The notes under the pieces: model-generated
The model's database searches: none
What the model was told of the DNA's origin: nothing
Seen by the model: the letters and a program-made list of their open reading frames with translations, nothing else
Position numbers and translations under genes: made by a program
Shown here: one piece after another, positions 1 to 5,204 of the stretch
Numbering within the stretch: position 1 is the stretch's first letter
Layout of the letters: each line of letters opens with the position of its first letter
Origin: an archaeon
GTDB lineage: Archaea > Thermoproteota > Nitrososphaeria > Nitrososphaerales > Gagatemarchaeaceae
Direction: 5' to 3'
DNA length: 9,186 nucleotides
Assembly (NCBI GenBank): GCA_021822995.1
Contig: JAKAPN010000026.1
Coordinates: 1 to 9,186 of the forward strand

Positions 1-103
1 GAAAACGCGTACCGTTGTTCAGAAAGACTCTCTTAGAGCCTTCCACATACTTCAACGTTGGTTGGAGTGAGCCGTCTGCTCTTAAGCTCTTTTCCGAAGC
101 GGT

Positions 104-448
104 TCAGTGACCGCCGCAGCCGCAGGCTTCGGCGTGGATGTTTGGATTCTCGATCTTAAACCCGGTCTTCTGCAAGCTATCGATGAAGTCGATCTTCGAT
201 CCCCTGAGCATCTCTGCGTCGGCCTTCGCAGCCACCACTTTGAGGCCGCTGACGTCTTCGACGACGTCCATCTCGCCGGGCGCCTTCTCGAGGCTCAAAG
301 CATACCTGTAGCCACCGCTGCAGGCGCACCCTCCACCCTGGTACATCTCTATCTTCAGGAAAGAGCCTGCTGCCTTCTCCTGTTCGAGGACCTCGCCAAG
401 CTTCTGCCTTGCGAGCGGCGTGAACATTACGAGTGGCTGGAGCTGCAT
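104..448 (-). CDS. HesB/IscA-family A-type iron-sulfur cluster carrier
   Basis: A 114-residue protein of the A-type carrier family, which binds an Fe-S cluster (or iron) in the cytoplasm and hands it to apo-proteins. The family's three-cysteine signature is complete: a GGGCACSGG segment holds C41 and C43, and the C-terminus carries CGCGG with C109 and C111. The length is normal for the family. The ATG at 448 was chosen because a TATA box (473-480) is centred about 28 bases upstream, as expected for a leaderless mRNA; the internal ATG at 427 is a less likely start. It lies 44 bases downstream of the DUF131 pair on the same strand but has its own promoter. The specific client proteins cannot be told from sequence; the Rieske oxygenase in this window is one possible client, which is only inference. 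Confidence 0.93.
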   Translation of the reverse strand: MQLQPLVMFTPLARQKLGEVLEQEKAAGSFLKIEMYQGGGCACSGGYRYALSLEKAPGEMDVVEDVSGLKVVAAKADAEMLRGSKIDFIDSLQKTGFKIENPNIHAEACGCGGH

Positions 449-472
449 CTTGGAACGAGACGCGTTCGTACA

Positions 473-480
473 TATTTAAT
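473..480 (-). promoter_or_regulatory. TATA box of the HesB/IscA gene
   Basis: The minus strand reads ATTAAATA here, centred about 28 bases upstream of the ATG at 448. This spacing places transcription start at or next to the start codon, so the message is probably leaderless. Confidence 0.7.
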
Positions 481-492
481 ATTTTCTTGACC

Positions 493-741
493 CTAGCCCA
501 GTTTCCCGCTCCTCAGGCGCACGCTCCAGACCAGCAGCAAGACCAGCATCGCCACTCCCATCAAAGCCGACGCGAGAGCCAGGTCGGGTCCACCCGGACC
601 GGAACCGAACGCTATTGGAAACGGCCCTATGAACACGACGCCCCCGAACGAGGCCGAGCCTTGACCTGAGATCCCAGCCGCCAATATCCCGAAACCCGCA
701 ATGAAGATGAGAAGTCCTATGTCGCCCAGCCGTAGGGTCAA
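493..741 (-). CDS. DUF131/TIGR00304 family membrane protein (second of tandem pair)
   Basis: An 82-residue membrane protein of the archaeal DUF131 (TIGR00304) family, whose function is unknown. It has a hydrophobic segment at about residues 8-26, a central GGVVFIGPFPIAFGS motif (residues about 34-48) that is the family hallmark, and a second hydrophobic segment at about 54-73 followed by a basic tail. Translation most likely starts at the TTG at 741, directly abutting the TAG stop of the upstream paralogue with no gap. A GGGTGG Shine-Dalgarno-like sequence lies 5 bases before that TTG, supporting translation as the second gene of a two-gene mRNA. The motif match to the family is clear; any role is unknown. 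Confidence 0.85.
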   Translation of the reverse strand: MTLRLGDIGLLIFIAGFGILAAGISGQGSASFGGVVFIGPFPIAFGSGPGGPDLALASALMGVAMLVLLLVWSVRLRSGKLG

Positions 742-972
742 CTATGCCACCCGCACGAGCAGTGAAACGGCAATCAAAATGACGGCGAGTATCATCGCAA
801 CGCTGGCCCACTTTGCATCAGAACCGAAGACCAGGGGAATCGGCCCTATCATGATCACGCCTCCTCCCTTCACCTCGCCTTCCGCACCATTCCAATGGAG
901 GGCGACCGAGGCGAGCATCGCGACCGCTCCCACCAGCATGACCAATATGCCCACGAGGACCAGTCCGGCCAT
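742..972 (-). CDS. DUF131/TIGR00304 family membrane protein (first of tandem pair)
   Basis: A 76-residue membrane protein, paralogous to the next gene. It has a transmembrane segment at about residues 3-25, the family motif GGGVIMIGPIPLVFGSD at about 37-53, and a second transmembrane segment at about 55-74. The start is the ATG at 972; a weak TATA-like sequence (CTTTAG on the minus strand, around 997-1003) is about 28 bases upstream. It is divergent from the zinc-ribbon gene and immediately followed by its paralogue, so the two probably form one transcription unit and might act as a hetero-oligomer, which is inference. Function is unknown for the family. Confidence 0.85.
   Translation of the reverse strand: MAGLVLVGILVMLVGAVAMLASVALHWNGAEGEVKGGGVIMIGPIPLVFGSDAKWASVAMILAVILIAVSLLVRVA
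747..752 (-). promoter_or_regulatory. Shine-Dalgarno-like GGGTGG for the second DUF131 gene
   Basis: The minus strand reads GGGTGG five bases before the TTG at 741, inside the last codons of the upstream paralogue. It resembles the archaeal GGTG(A) ribosome-binding motif and decides in favour of the TTG start. Confidence 0.5.
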
Positions 973-990
973 CAGAGCAAAACCACTGAG

Positions 991-1203
991 ATGCGGCTAA
1001 AGGTTTTTGCGGAGGCCGGGCCAAGAGGCATTGCCTTGGCGGAATATCGTTGGTGCGAGAAATGCGGCACCAGAACAGAGCATGAAACCGTGGTAGACAC
1101 GAGGGACTACAACCCTAGAGGGAGGGGCCTCTACAGGTGCAAGAAATGCGGGAGGGTGAAGTCCATGCGACACCTGAGGCCAAGCTCAGAGATAGGCTAC
1201 TGA
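991..1203 (+). CDS. Small zinc-ribbon protein
   Basis: A 70-residue protein with two CxxC knuckles: C22-x2-C25 in WCEKCG and C50-x2-C53 in RCKKCG, separated by 24 residues containing a conserved-looking DTRDYNPRGRGLYR segment. This is the layout of a single four-cysteine zinc ribbon, common among small archaeal nucleic-acid or ribosome-associated proteins. No specific family was recognised. The ATG at 991 is the given start, but the TTG at 1036 (giving 55 residues beginning just before the ribbon) is an attractive alternative because it would leave room for the divergent DUF131 promoter, which otherwise lies inside this reading frame. The stop is followed at once by five T residues (1204-1208), a probable terminator. 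Confidence 0.75.
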   Translation: MRLKVFAEAGPRGIALAEYRWCEKCGTRTEHETVVDTRDYNPRGRGLYRCKKCGRVKSMRHLRPSSEIGY

Positions 1204-1208
1204 TTTTT
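1204..1208 (+). terminator. T-run after the zinc-ribbon gene
   Basis: Five consecutive T bases directly follow the TGA stop of the zinc-ribbon gene. Archaeal termination commonly occurs at T-rich tracts; there is no obvious stem-loop, so the call rests on position only. Confidence 0.35.
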
Positions 1209-1249
1209 CGCAGCCCGCGACAAGTTTAGACGTTTATGTTAAAGACTGG

Positions 1250-1257
1250 TTATATAT
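1250..1257 (+). promoter_or_regulatory. TATA box of the permease-Rieske operon
   Basis: TTATATAT is the strongest TATA box in the window, preceded by a purine-rich stretch (AAAGACTGG) that can serve as the TFB recognition element. Its centre is about 26 bases before the ATG at 1280, indicating a leaderless mRNA and arguing against the upstream TTG at 1268 as the translation start. Confidence 0.8.
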
Positions 1258-1279
1258 CCTGTCCTTTTTGCGTTGTTCG

Positions 1280-2884
1280 ATGAGCGGTTCTCCGGACGAA
1301 AAAGGCCCTACCGTCTTCGCAAGGGACAGCACCGGTCTAGTGAAGAACGTCTCCTTCCTCGATAGCATCGCGCTGAACTTCAGCAACATGTCGGTGGGTC
1401 CCCTGCTCACCACACTAGCAGGGTCCTCGGTTGCGACGCTCCTGTTCGTCAATGTTGCCGGTCTGAACCTGGTTGTGGCCTCCATGCTCGCTTTCGCACT
1501 CTCTATCCCGCAGATCATAGTATACACGATGATGTCACGCCGCTATCCGAGGGCTGGAGGCGACTACGTCTGGCTTTCCAGGAACTTCGGCGGGTTCGCC
1601 GGCAGCACGCTGTCATTCTGGGGATACACGATGGAGACGTTGGCCTTCATCGCCCTGGTGGCAATACTGTTGGACTTTTCGATAGGCGGCGTGGGAGCCG
1701 AGATGGGATTCGCCTATGGCTTTCCAACTACATCCTGGGTCGCCCTGTTCAGTGGAGGCTTCTGGCAGGTCGCTGTCGGAGGGGTAGCCTTCAGCCTAGT
1801 CATACTCCTGAACATAGTGAAGCCGAAGGCGGGATACAAGCTGGTCACCGTTCTGGCCGTGTTCGGAGCGCTGACGCTTGTCATCGCCATGGCGGTCCTC
1901 CTTGCCGGAGGGAACTCCGCGATGGTGAACTACGCCAACTGCACCGGTGCCTACGCCGGCTACAACTGCCTGGGGCTGAACGGTACGAACTCGTACAACG
2001 CAGTGGCAGCTACGTACCAGCCTTCTGGGATGCCTTTCGACTTGAACTTCGGCAACATGCTCTATATCATGCCCGTCATGTTCGCTTTCATCTATCCCTG
2101 GCTCAACGCAGGCCCGGCTGTGGCCTCTGAAATGAAGGGCGGCAGGGCGCTGAAATGGAACGTCCCGGCTTCGGCGATAATCACCTTCATCTTCGCGACC
2201 TCGACCTTCGCCGTCCTGTATGCCGTAGGGGGGCTTCCGTTCATCAACGGGCTGTTCCACGACTACGCCTATCAGTCCGTGATAGGCCCCAACTTCTTCT
2301 CTCTTGCCATGGGGATTGCGAACAACGCCTGGGTCGCCTGGATCATAGGGCTCGGCTGGGTCGCGCTCCAGTTCGCGGTCATCGCGTACGCCGTCATCAT
2401 CTTCTCCAGGTACCTTCTCGCGCAGTCCCTGGACAGGTTCCTGCCGTCCCGGCTATCTTATGTCAGTCCCAGGTTCGGATCTCCCTTGATCGCCATGCTG
2501 ATCGAATGGGTCATAACGCTGAGCTTGATCGGCATAACGGCCTATTACTTCGGGAGCATCTCGGGCATCTTTGGCGCGATCATCGCTTCGATGATCTACT
2601 TCATGTTCGTCGGGCTGGCCGCCATGGCCCATGCCTTCCGTAAAGAGTCCGGGCCCTCGAAGGTGATCCTCGCCCTGGCCGGACTGCTCAACATCCTGGT
2701 CTTCGGGTTCGTCGCATACCAGTTCCTCTCTAACCCCGGCTTCACCGGGCTCAACAACGTCACTTACGCCTACAGCATCGGCACCCTCGTCGCCGGCGCA
2801 GTGATCTACCAGGCGTCAAGGTGGTACCACAAGAAGAGGGGGATGGACATCTCCCTCAACTACAAGGAACTCCCGCCTGAATAG
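1280..2884 (+). CDS. APC-superfamily amino acid/polyamine-type permease
   Basis: A 534-residue integral membrane protein of the amino acid-polyamine-organocation (APC) superfamily, expected to import a small organic solute by ion symport or exchange. The N-terminal half shows the usual core: a first helix after NVSFLDSIALNFSNMS, then a loop with MSRRYPRAGGDYVWLSRNFGG (close to the APC G-x-DYVxLSR motif), and roughly twelve hydrophobic segments overall. An external-looking loop near residues 213-255 contains two cysteines nine positions apart and NCT and NGT sequons, so it may be disulphide-bonded and glycosylated. The ATG at 1280 was chosen from the TATA spacing; a TTG four codons upstream is rejected. 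The Rieske oxygenase begins 12 bases after the stop, so the permease probably feeds that enzyme's substrate into the cell. The substrate itself cannot be read from sequence. Confidence 0.9.
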   Translation: MSGSPDEKGPTVFARDSTGLVKNVSFLDSIALNFSNMSVGPLLTTLAGSSVATLLFVNVAGLNLVVASMLAFALSIPQIIVYTMMSRRYPRAGGDYVWLSRNFGGFAGSTLSFWGYTMETLAFIALVAILLDFSIGGVGAEMGFAYGFPTTSWVALFSGGFWQVAVGGVAFSLVILLNIVKPKAGYKLVTVLAVFGALTLVIAMAVLLAGGNSAMVNYANCTGAYAGYNCLGLNGTNSYNAVAATYQPSGMPFDLNFGNMLYIMPVMFAFIYPWLNAGPAVASEMKGGRALKWNVPASAIITFIFATSTFAVLYAVGGLPFINGLFHDYAYQSVIGPNFFSLAMGIANNAWVAWIIGLGWVALQFAVIAYAVIIFSRYLLAQSLDRFLPSRLSYVSPRFGSPLIAMLIEWVITLSLIGITAYYFGSISGIFGAIIASMIYFMFVGLAAMAHAFRKESGPSKVILALAGLLNILVFGFVAYQFLSNPGFTGLNNVTYAYSIGTLVAGAVIYQASRWYHKKRGMDISLNYKELPPE

Positions 2885-2896
2885 ACTCGCTGCATC

Positions 2897-3865
2897 ATGA
2901 TTCAGGACCCAGTCCTGCTCGACGACTGGCACCCAGTCGCCAGGTCCACGGATGTCCCAGAAGGGTCCATCACCCCAGCCAGGCTACTCGGGGAAGACCT
3001 GGTGGTCTGGAGGGCGCATGGCGAGGTCAAAGTGTGGCAGGACCTGTGCGTCCACCGTGGTACGAAGCTGACCCTGGGGAGCGTCCAGGACGGCCTCCTC
3101 GAGTGCGCTTATCATGGATGGACCTACGACGGCGAAGGAAACTGCGTCAAGATTCCAGCCCACCCTGAACAGAGCCCGCCTTCGAAGGCGAAGGTCACCG
3201 CCTACCGCTGCAAAGAGGAATACGGTCTCGTCTGGGCAAGCCTGGGCAACCCTGTCAGGGACGTCCCTGACTTCGGTGAGTGGCATGACGGGTCGTTCAG
3301 GAAGGTCGCCTGCGGGCCATACCACTACAAGGCGAGCGGACCCAGGGCGGTAGAAAACTTCCTCGACGTGGCCCACCTCCCCTTCGTCCACGAAGGTATC
3401 CTTGGGGAGAGGGCACATGCCGAGATCCAGGACTACCAGGTCCGGCAGACCGAAGAGGGGATAGTGGCCAGCAACGTAAGGATCTGGCAGCCCGATCCCG
3501 ACGGGACAGGGGTGGGCAAGGATGTCAACTACACTTACAAGGTGCCAAGGCCGCTCACCATGTACCTGTCAAAGGGGACGACCGAGGGGACGTTCTCGAT
3601 ATTCGCTACCGTCTGTCCTCTGGATGAATTCGAATCTGTCGCTTGGTTCTGGATCGCCATGAACTACGCCCGCGACGTCCCAGAGGCAGACATCGTGTCG
3701 CGCCAAGACGAGATAACCGGACAGGACATCCCGGTCGTCGAATCACAGCGTCCTGAGAGGCTGCCGCTCGACCTGCAAGCGGAGCTGCACCTCAGGTCTG
3801 ACAGGATCGCAGTGGCGTACCGGAAGTGGCTGAGAGAGCTGGGGCTGTCGTTCGGCACGGCCTAA
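2897..3865 (+). CDS. Rieske non-heme iron oxygenase, catalytic (alpha) subunit
   Basis: A 322-residue Rieske-type oxygenase of the COG4638 kind (ring-hydroxylating dioxygenase or O-/N-demethylase). The N-terminal Rieske domain holds the [2Fe-2S] ligands C51-x-H53 and C70-x2-H73 with 16 residues between the pairs. The C-terminal catalytic domain has NFLDVAHLPFVH: D157 is the usual inter-subunit electron bridge and H160 and H165 are iron ligands, with D277 (QDIPVVESQ) the likely third ligand. All cofactor ligands are therefore present. The length fits monomer-type or alpha-only enzymes (vanillate demethylase-like) better than the longer alpha-beta dioxygenases, and no beta subunit, ferredoxin or reductase is next to it. 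It follows the permease by 12 bases in the same operon, suggesting oxidation or demethylation of the imported compound. The substrate is not determinable here. Confidence 0.93.
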   Translation: MIQDPVLLDDWHPVARSTDVPEGSITPARLLGEDLVVWRAHGEVKVWQDLCVHRGTKLTLGSVQDGLLECAYHGWTYDGEGNCVKIPAHPEQSPPSKAKVTAYRCKEEYGLVWASLGNPVRDVPDFGEWHDGSFRKVACGPYHYKASGPRAVENFLDVAHLPFVHEGILGERAHAEIQDYQVRQTEEGIVASNVRIWQPDPDGTGVGKDVNYTYKVPRPLTMYLSKGTTEGTFSIFATVCPLDEFESVAWFWIAMNYARDVPEADIVSRQDEITGQDIPVVESQRPERLPLDLQAELHLRSDRIAVAYRKWLRELGLSFGTA

Positions 3866-3878
3866 GCATCATTGTAAG

Positions 3879-3967
3879 AGCCAGCGGCGAGCATCGATCT
3901 CGCGACCCCACGCTTACGAGGCGTCTGAGCCCAATTGGAGTGCTCTACCAGGCTGAGCTACGCTGGC
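3879..3967 (-). tRNA. tRNA-Thr(CGT) with a 15-nt non-canonical intron
   Basis: On the minus strand a full cloverleaf can be drawn: acceptor GCCAGCG/CGCTGGC, discriminator T73, D-stem GCTC/GAGC, anticodon stem CACGC/GCGTG, anticodon loop CTCGTAA (anticodon CGT at 3916-3918), variable loop GGGTC and T-stem GCGAG/CTCGC. The anticodon stem is only formed after removing 15 bases between positions 27 and 28 (3925-3939). Mature length is 74 without an encoded CCA. G1-C72, C2-G71, G35, U36 and U73 agree with archaeal threonine identity. The T-loop is ATCGATG, so position 54 is A rather than the usual T. A reading as tRNA-Pro(TGG) with an intron after position 37 is possible on the surface but would leave a two-base variable loop, so it was rejected. 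The 3' end faces the Rieske gene 13 bases away. Confidence 0.93.
3925..3939 (-). other. tRNA-Thr intron (15 nt, between positions 27 and 28)
   Basis: The minus-strand intron is TCCAATTGGGCTCAG. It folds with its flanks into a bulge-helix-bulge: D-stem bases GAGC (22-25) pair with GCTC near the intron's 3' end to give the 4-bp central helix; the two opposite 3-nt bulges are ACT and AGA, cut after their second base; CC and GG inside the intron close a four-base AATT loop. Cutting there leaves C27 and A28, exactly what is needed for a perfect five-pair anticodon stem. The outer helix on the exon side is weak, so this is a relaxed motif of the kind cut by the broad-specificity archaeal splicing endonuclease. 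Confidence 0.85.
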
Positions 3968-3993
3968 TCAGCCACACGGGCAACTTGATTCTC

Positions 3994-3999
3994 TTTAAA
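3994..3999 (-). promoter_or_regulatory. TATA box of tRNA-Thr
   Basis: The palindromic TTTAAA lies about 29 bases upstream of the tRNA 5' end on the minus strand, so the primary transcript has at most a very short leader. Confidence 0.65.
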
Positions 4000-4178
4000 G
4001 CATGAGTTGGGCACGAATGAAGTTTGCCGGGTACCGGCTCATATCCACCAGGCCTGGACGTGGCTTCATGCTACGCCAGCAAAACGAGCCAGAAAGCGAA
4101 TCCCCTGCCCCCAGCGATGGTCGGCCCGTTCCCGAGCCGCCGCGGAGACCTGCCGGTGGCATGTCTGACTGACAACCC
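4000..4178. other. Intergenic stretch between the two divergent tRNA promoters, content unknown
   Basis: No credible gene was found in this stretch. Reading frames crossing it have no recognisable protein features and run on through the tRNA. It is as GC-rich as the genes and includes short inverted segments such as GCCGGGTACCGGC near 4026-4038. It was compared by eye with 5S rRNA, RNase P RNA, SRP RNA and C/D-box guide RNA signatures and none fits. Confidence 0.4.
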
Positions 4179-4186
4179 TTTTAGAA
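4179..4186 (+). promoter_or_regulatory. TATA-like box of tRNA-Leu
   Basis: TTTTAGAA is centred about 30 bases before the tRNA-Leu 5' end, the same spacing as the other promoters in the window. Confidence 0.55.
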
Positions 4187-4212
4187 TTCCCGCGGGCGGC
4201 CTGTCTCCAAGT

Positions 4213-4297
4213 GCGGGGGTCGCCCAGCATGGTCAACGGCGTGGGACTGAGGCTCCCATCCCTTAGGGGTTCGAGGGTTCGAATCCCTCCCCCCGCA
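4213..4297 (+). tRNA. tRNA-Leu(GAG)
   Basis: An intronless 85-base class II tRNA. Acceptor GCGGGGG/CCCCCGC with discriminator A73, D-stem GCC/GGC with the GG pair in the D-loop, anticodon stem TGGGA/TCCCA around loop CTGAGGC (anticodon GAG at 4249-4251), a 14-base variable arm with a CCC/GGG stem, and T-arm GAGGG-TTCGAAT-CCCTC. The long variable arm plus GAG anticodon and A73 identify leucine, reading CUC and CUU codons. CCA is not encoded. The peptidase gene starts almost directly downstream. Confidence 0.97.
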
Positions 4298-4306
4298 TTC
4301 TTTAAT
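4298..4306 (+). promoter_or_regulatory. TATA-like element or tRNA terminator before the peptidase gene
   Basis: TTCTTTAAT directly follows the tRNA discriminator base. It is centred about 29 bases before a GTG (4332) in the peptidase frame, matching the promoter spacing elsewhere in the window, and its T-richness could equally end the tRNA transcript. It also overlaps the candidate ATG at 4305. Confidence 0.45.
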
Positions 4307-4331
4307 GCCGCCATCGGTGGTCCCACGAGAC

Positions 4332-5204
4332 GTGCGCCCCGCGGAAGGATACGCGTCCGTTCTTGGGTATGACATCTTCTACCGTCAGCTCGGCGAGCCT
4401 CGCCTCGGCGATGTCCTGGGGTTGCACGGTGGACCCGGCGCGACGCACGACTATCTCTCTCCTCTCTTCGACTTGGCAGATCACGGCTACCGCGTGACCC
4501 TTTACGACCAGCTGGGGTGCGGCCGCTCCGAGATGCCGAAGGACCCAAGCATGTTCGTCCCCGAGCACTACGTCGAGGAGGTCGACTCGTTCCGAAAGGA
4601 GATGAAACTAGAGGACCTTCACGTGATTGGCTCCAGCTGGGGAGGCATGTTGGCGATCGCCTATGCCTTGAAGTATCAGAGGAACATGAAGACGATGACG
4701 ACCGTCGGTGGTCTACACAGCGTCCCTCTGACGGTCAGAGAGATGCAGCGGATGAAGAGGACGCTTCCGGCGCGCGTTCAGGAAGTTATGGCGAAGTACG
4801 AGGCTGCGGGGAAGTACGAAGACCCCGTCTACCAGAAGGCGGTCATGGTCTTCTACAAAAAGTTCCTCTGCAGGCTGGACGTGTGGCCCCCCGATGTCGC
4901 TTACTCCTTGGACCACATCAGCAAGCCGGTGTACGGCACCATGAACGGCCCCAACGAGTTCACCATCATAGGCAACATCAGGTACTGGGACGTGACGGAA
5001 CGACTGGGTGAAATCCATATCCCGACCTTGGTGCTCGGCGGGAGGTACGACGAGGTGTCGCCCGCGGTCGCCCGGGAGATTCACAGCCACATCAAGGGGT
5101 CGGAGTTGACGGTCTTCCCAAACAGCTCGCACCTTGCCTTCTGGGAGGAGAGACCCGCGTTCATGAAACGGGTCTTGCGCTTCCTTGGGAAGCACTCTCG
5201 GTAG
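4332..5204 (+). CDS. Proline iminopeptidase-like alpha/beta hydrolase (tricorn interacting factor F1 type)
   Basis: A 290-residue S33-family alpha/beta hydrolase. It carries the oxyanion-hole motif HGGPG (residues 32-36), the nucleophile elbow GSSWGG with S102, and triad partners D240 (GGRYDEVSP) and H267 (NSSHLAFWEE). HGGPG and GSSWGG together are typical of prolyl iminopeptidases and of archaeal tricorn interacting factor F1, which removes N-terminal residues from peptides made by the proteasome or tricorn protease in the cytoplasm. The length is close to F1 (about 293 residues). The GTG at 4332 is preferred because of the TATA-like box at 4298-4306 and because it begins where F1 homology would begin; an in-frame ATG at 4305 would add nine residues. 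Its 3' end overlaps the convergent dehydrogenase gene by 44 bases. A general esterase role cannot be excluded. Confidence 0.88.
   Translation: MRPAEGYASVLGYDIFYRQLGEPRLGDVLGLHGGPGATHDYLSPLFDLADHGYRVTLYDQLGCGRSEMPKDPSMFVPEHYVEEVDSFRKEMKLEDLHVIGSSWGGMLAIAYALKYQRNMKTMTTVGGLHSVPLTVREMQRMKRTLPARVQEVMAKYEAAGKYEDPVYQKAVMVFYKKFLCRLDVWPPDVAYSLDHISKPVYGTMNGPNEFTIIGNIRYWDVTERLGEIHIPTLVLGGRYDEVSPAVAREIHSHIKGSELTVFPNSSHLAFWEERPAFMKRVLRFLGKHSR

Noticed and set aside
2..70. Open frame from the window edge to a TGA, possible C-terminus of a plus-strand gene
   Set aside because: Only about 22 codons are visible with no recognisable motif, and another frame (3-110) is open even longer, so neither can be supported.
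107..490. Plus-strand open frame opposite the HesB/IscA gene
   Set aside because: It is the antisense of a gene with complete Fe-S cysteine signatures; its own translation has no family features.
1268..1279. TTG start four codons upstream for the permease
   Set aside because: It lies only about 14 bases from the TATA box centre, upstream of the expected transcription start.
3879..3967. Reading the minus-strand tRNA as tRNA-Pro(TGG) with a canonical intron after position 37
   Set aside because: The stem CTCCA/TGGGG leaves only two bases of variable loop and needs a G-T pair, while the Thr(CGT) reading gives perfect stems, normal loops and a BHB motif.
4000..4178. Possible 5S rRNA-like or guide RNA segment (CCCGTTCCCGAG, CTGA boxes)
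   Set aside because: Only short matches are present; no full 5S fold, no paired C box (RTGATGA) and no SRP or RNase P signature was found.
4066..4548. Long minus-strand open frame across tRNA-Leu and the peptidase start
   Set aside because: It covers a tRNA and a well-supported gene on the other strand, and its Arg/Gly-rich translation is typical of an antisense shadow in GC-rich DNA.
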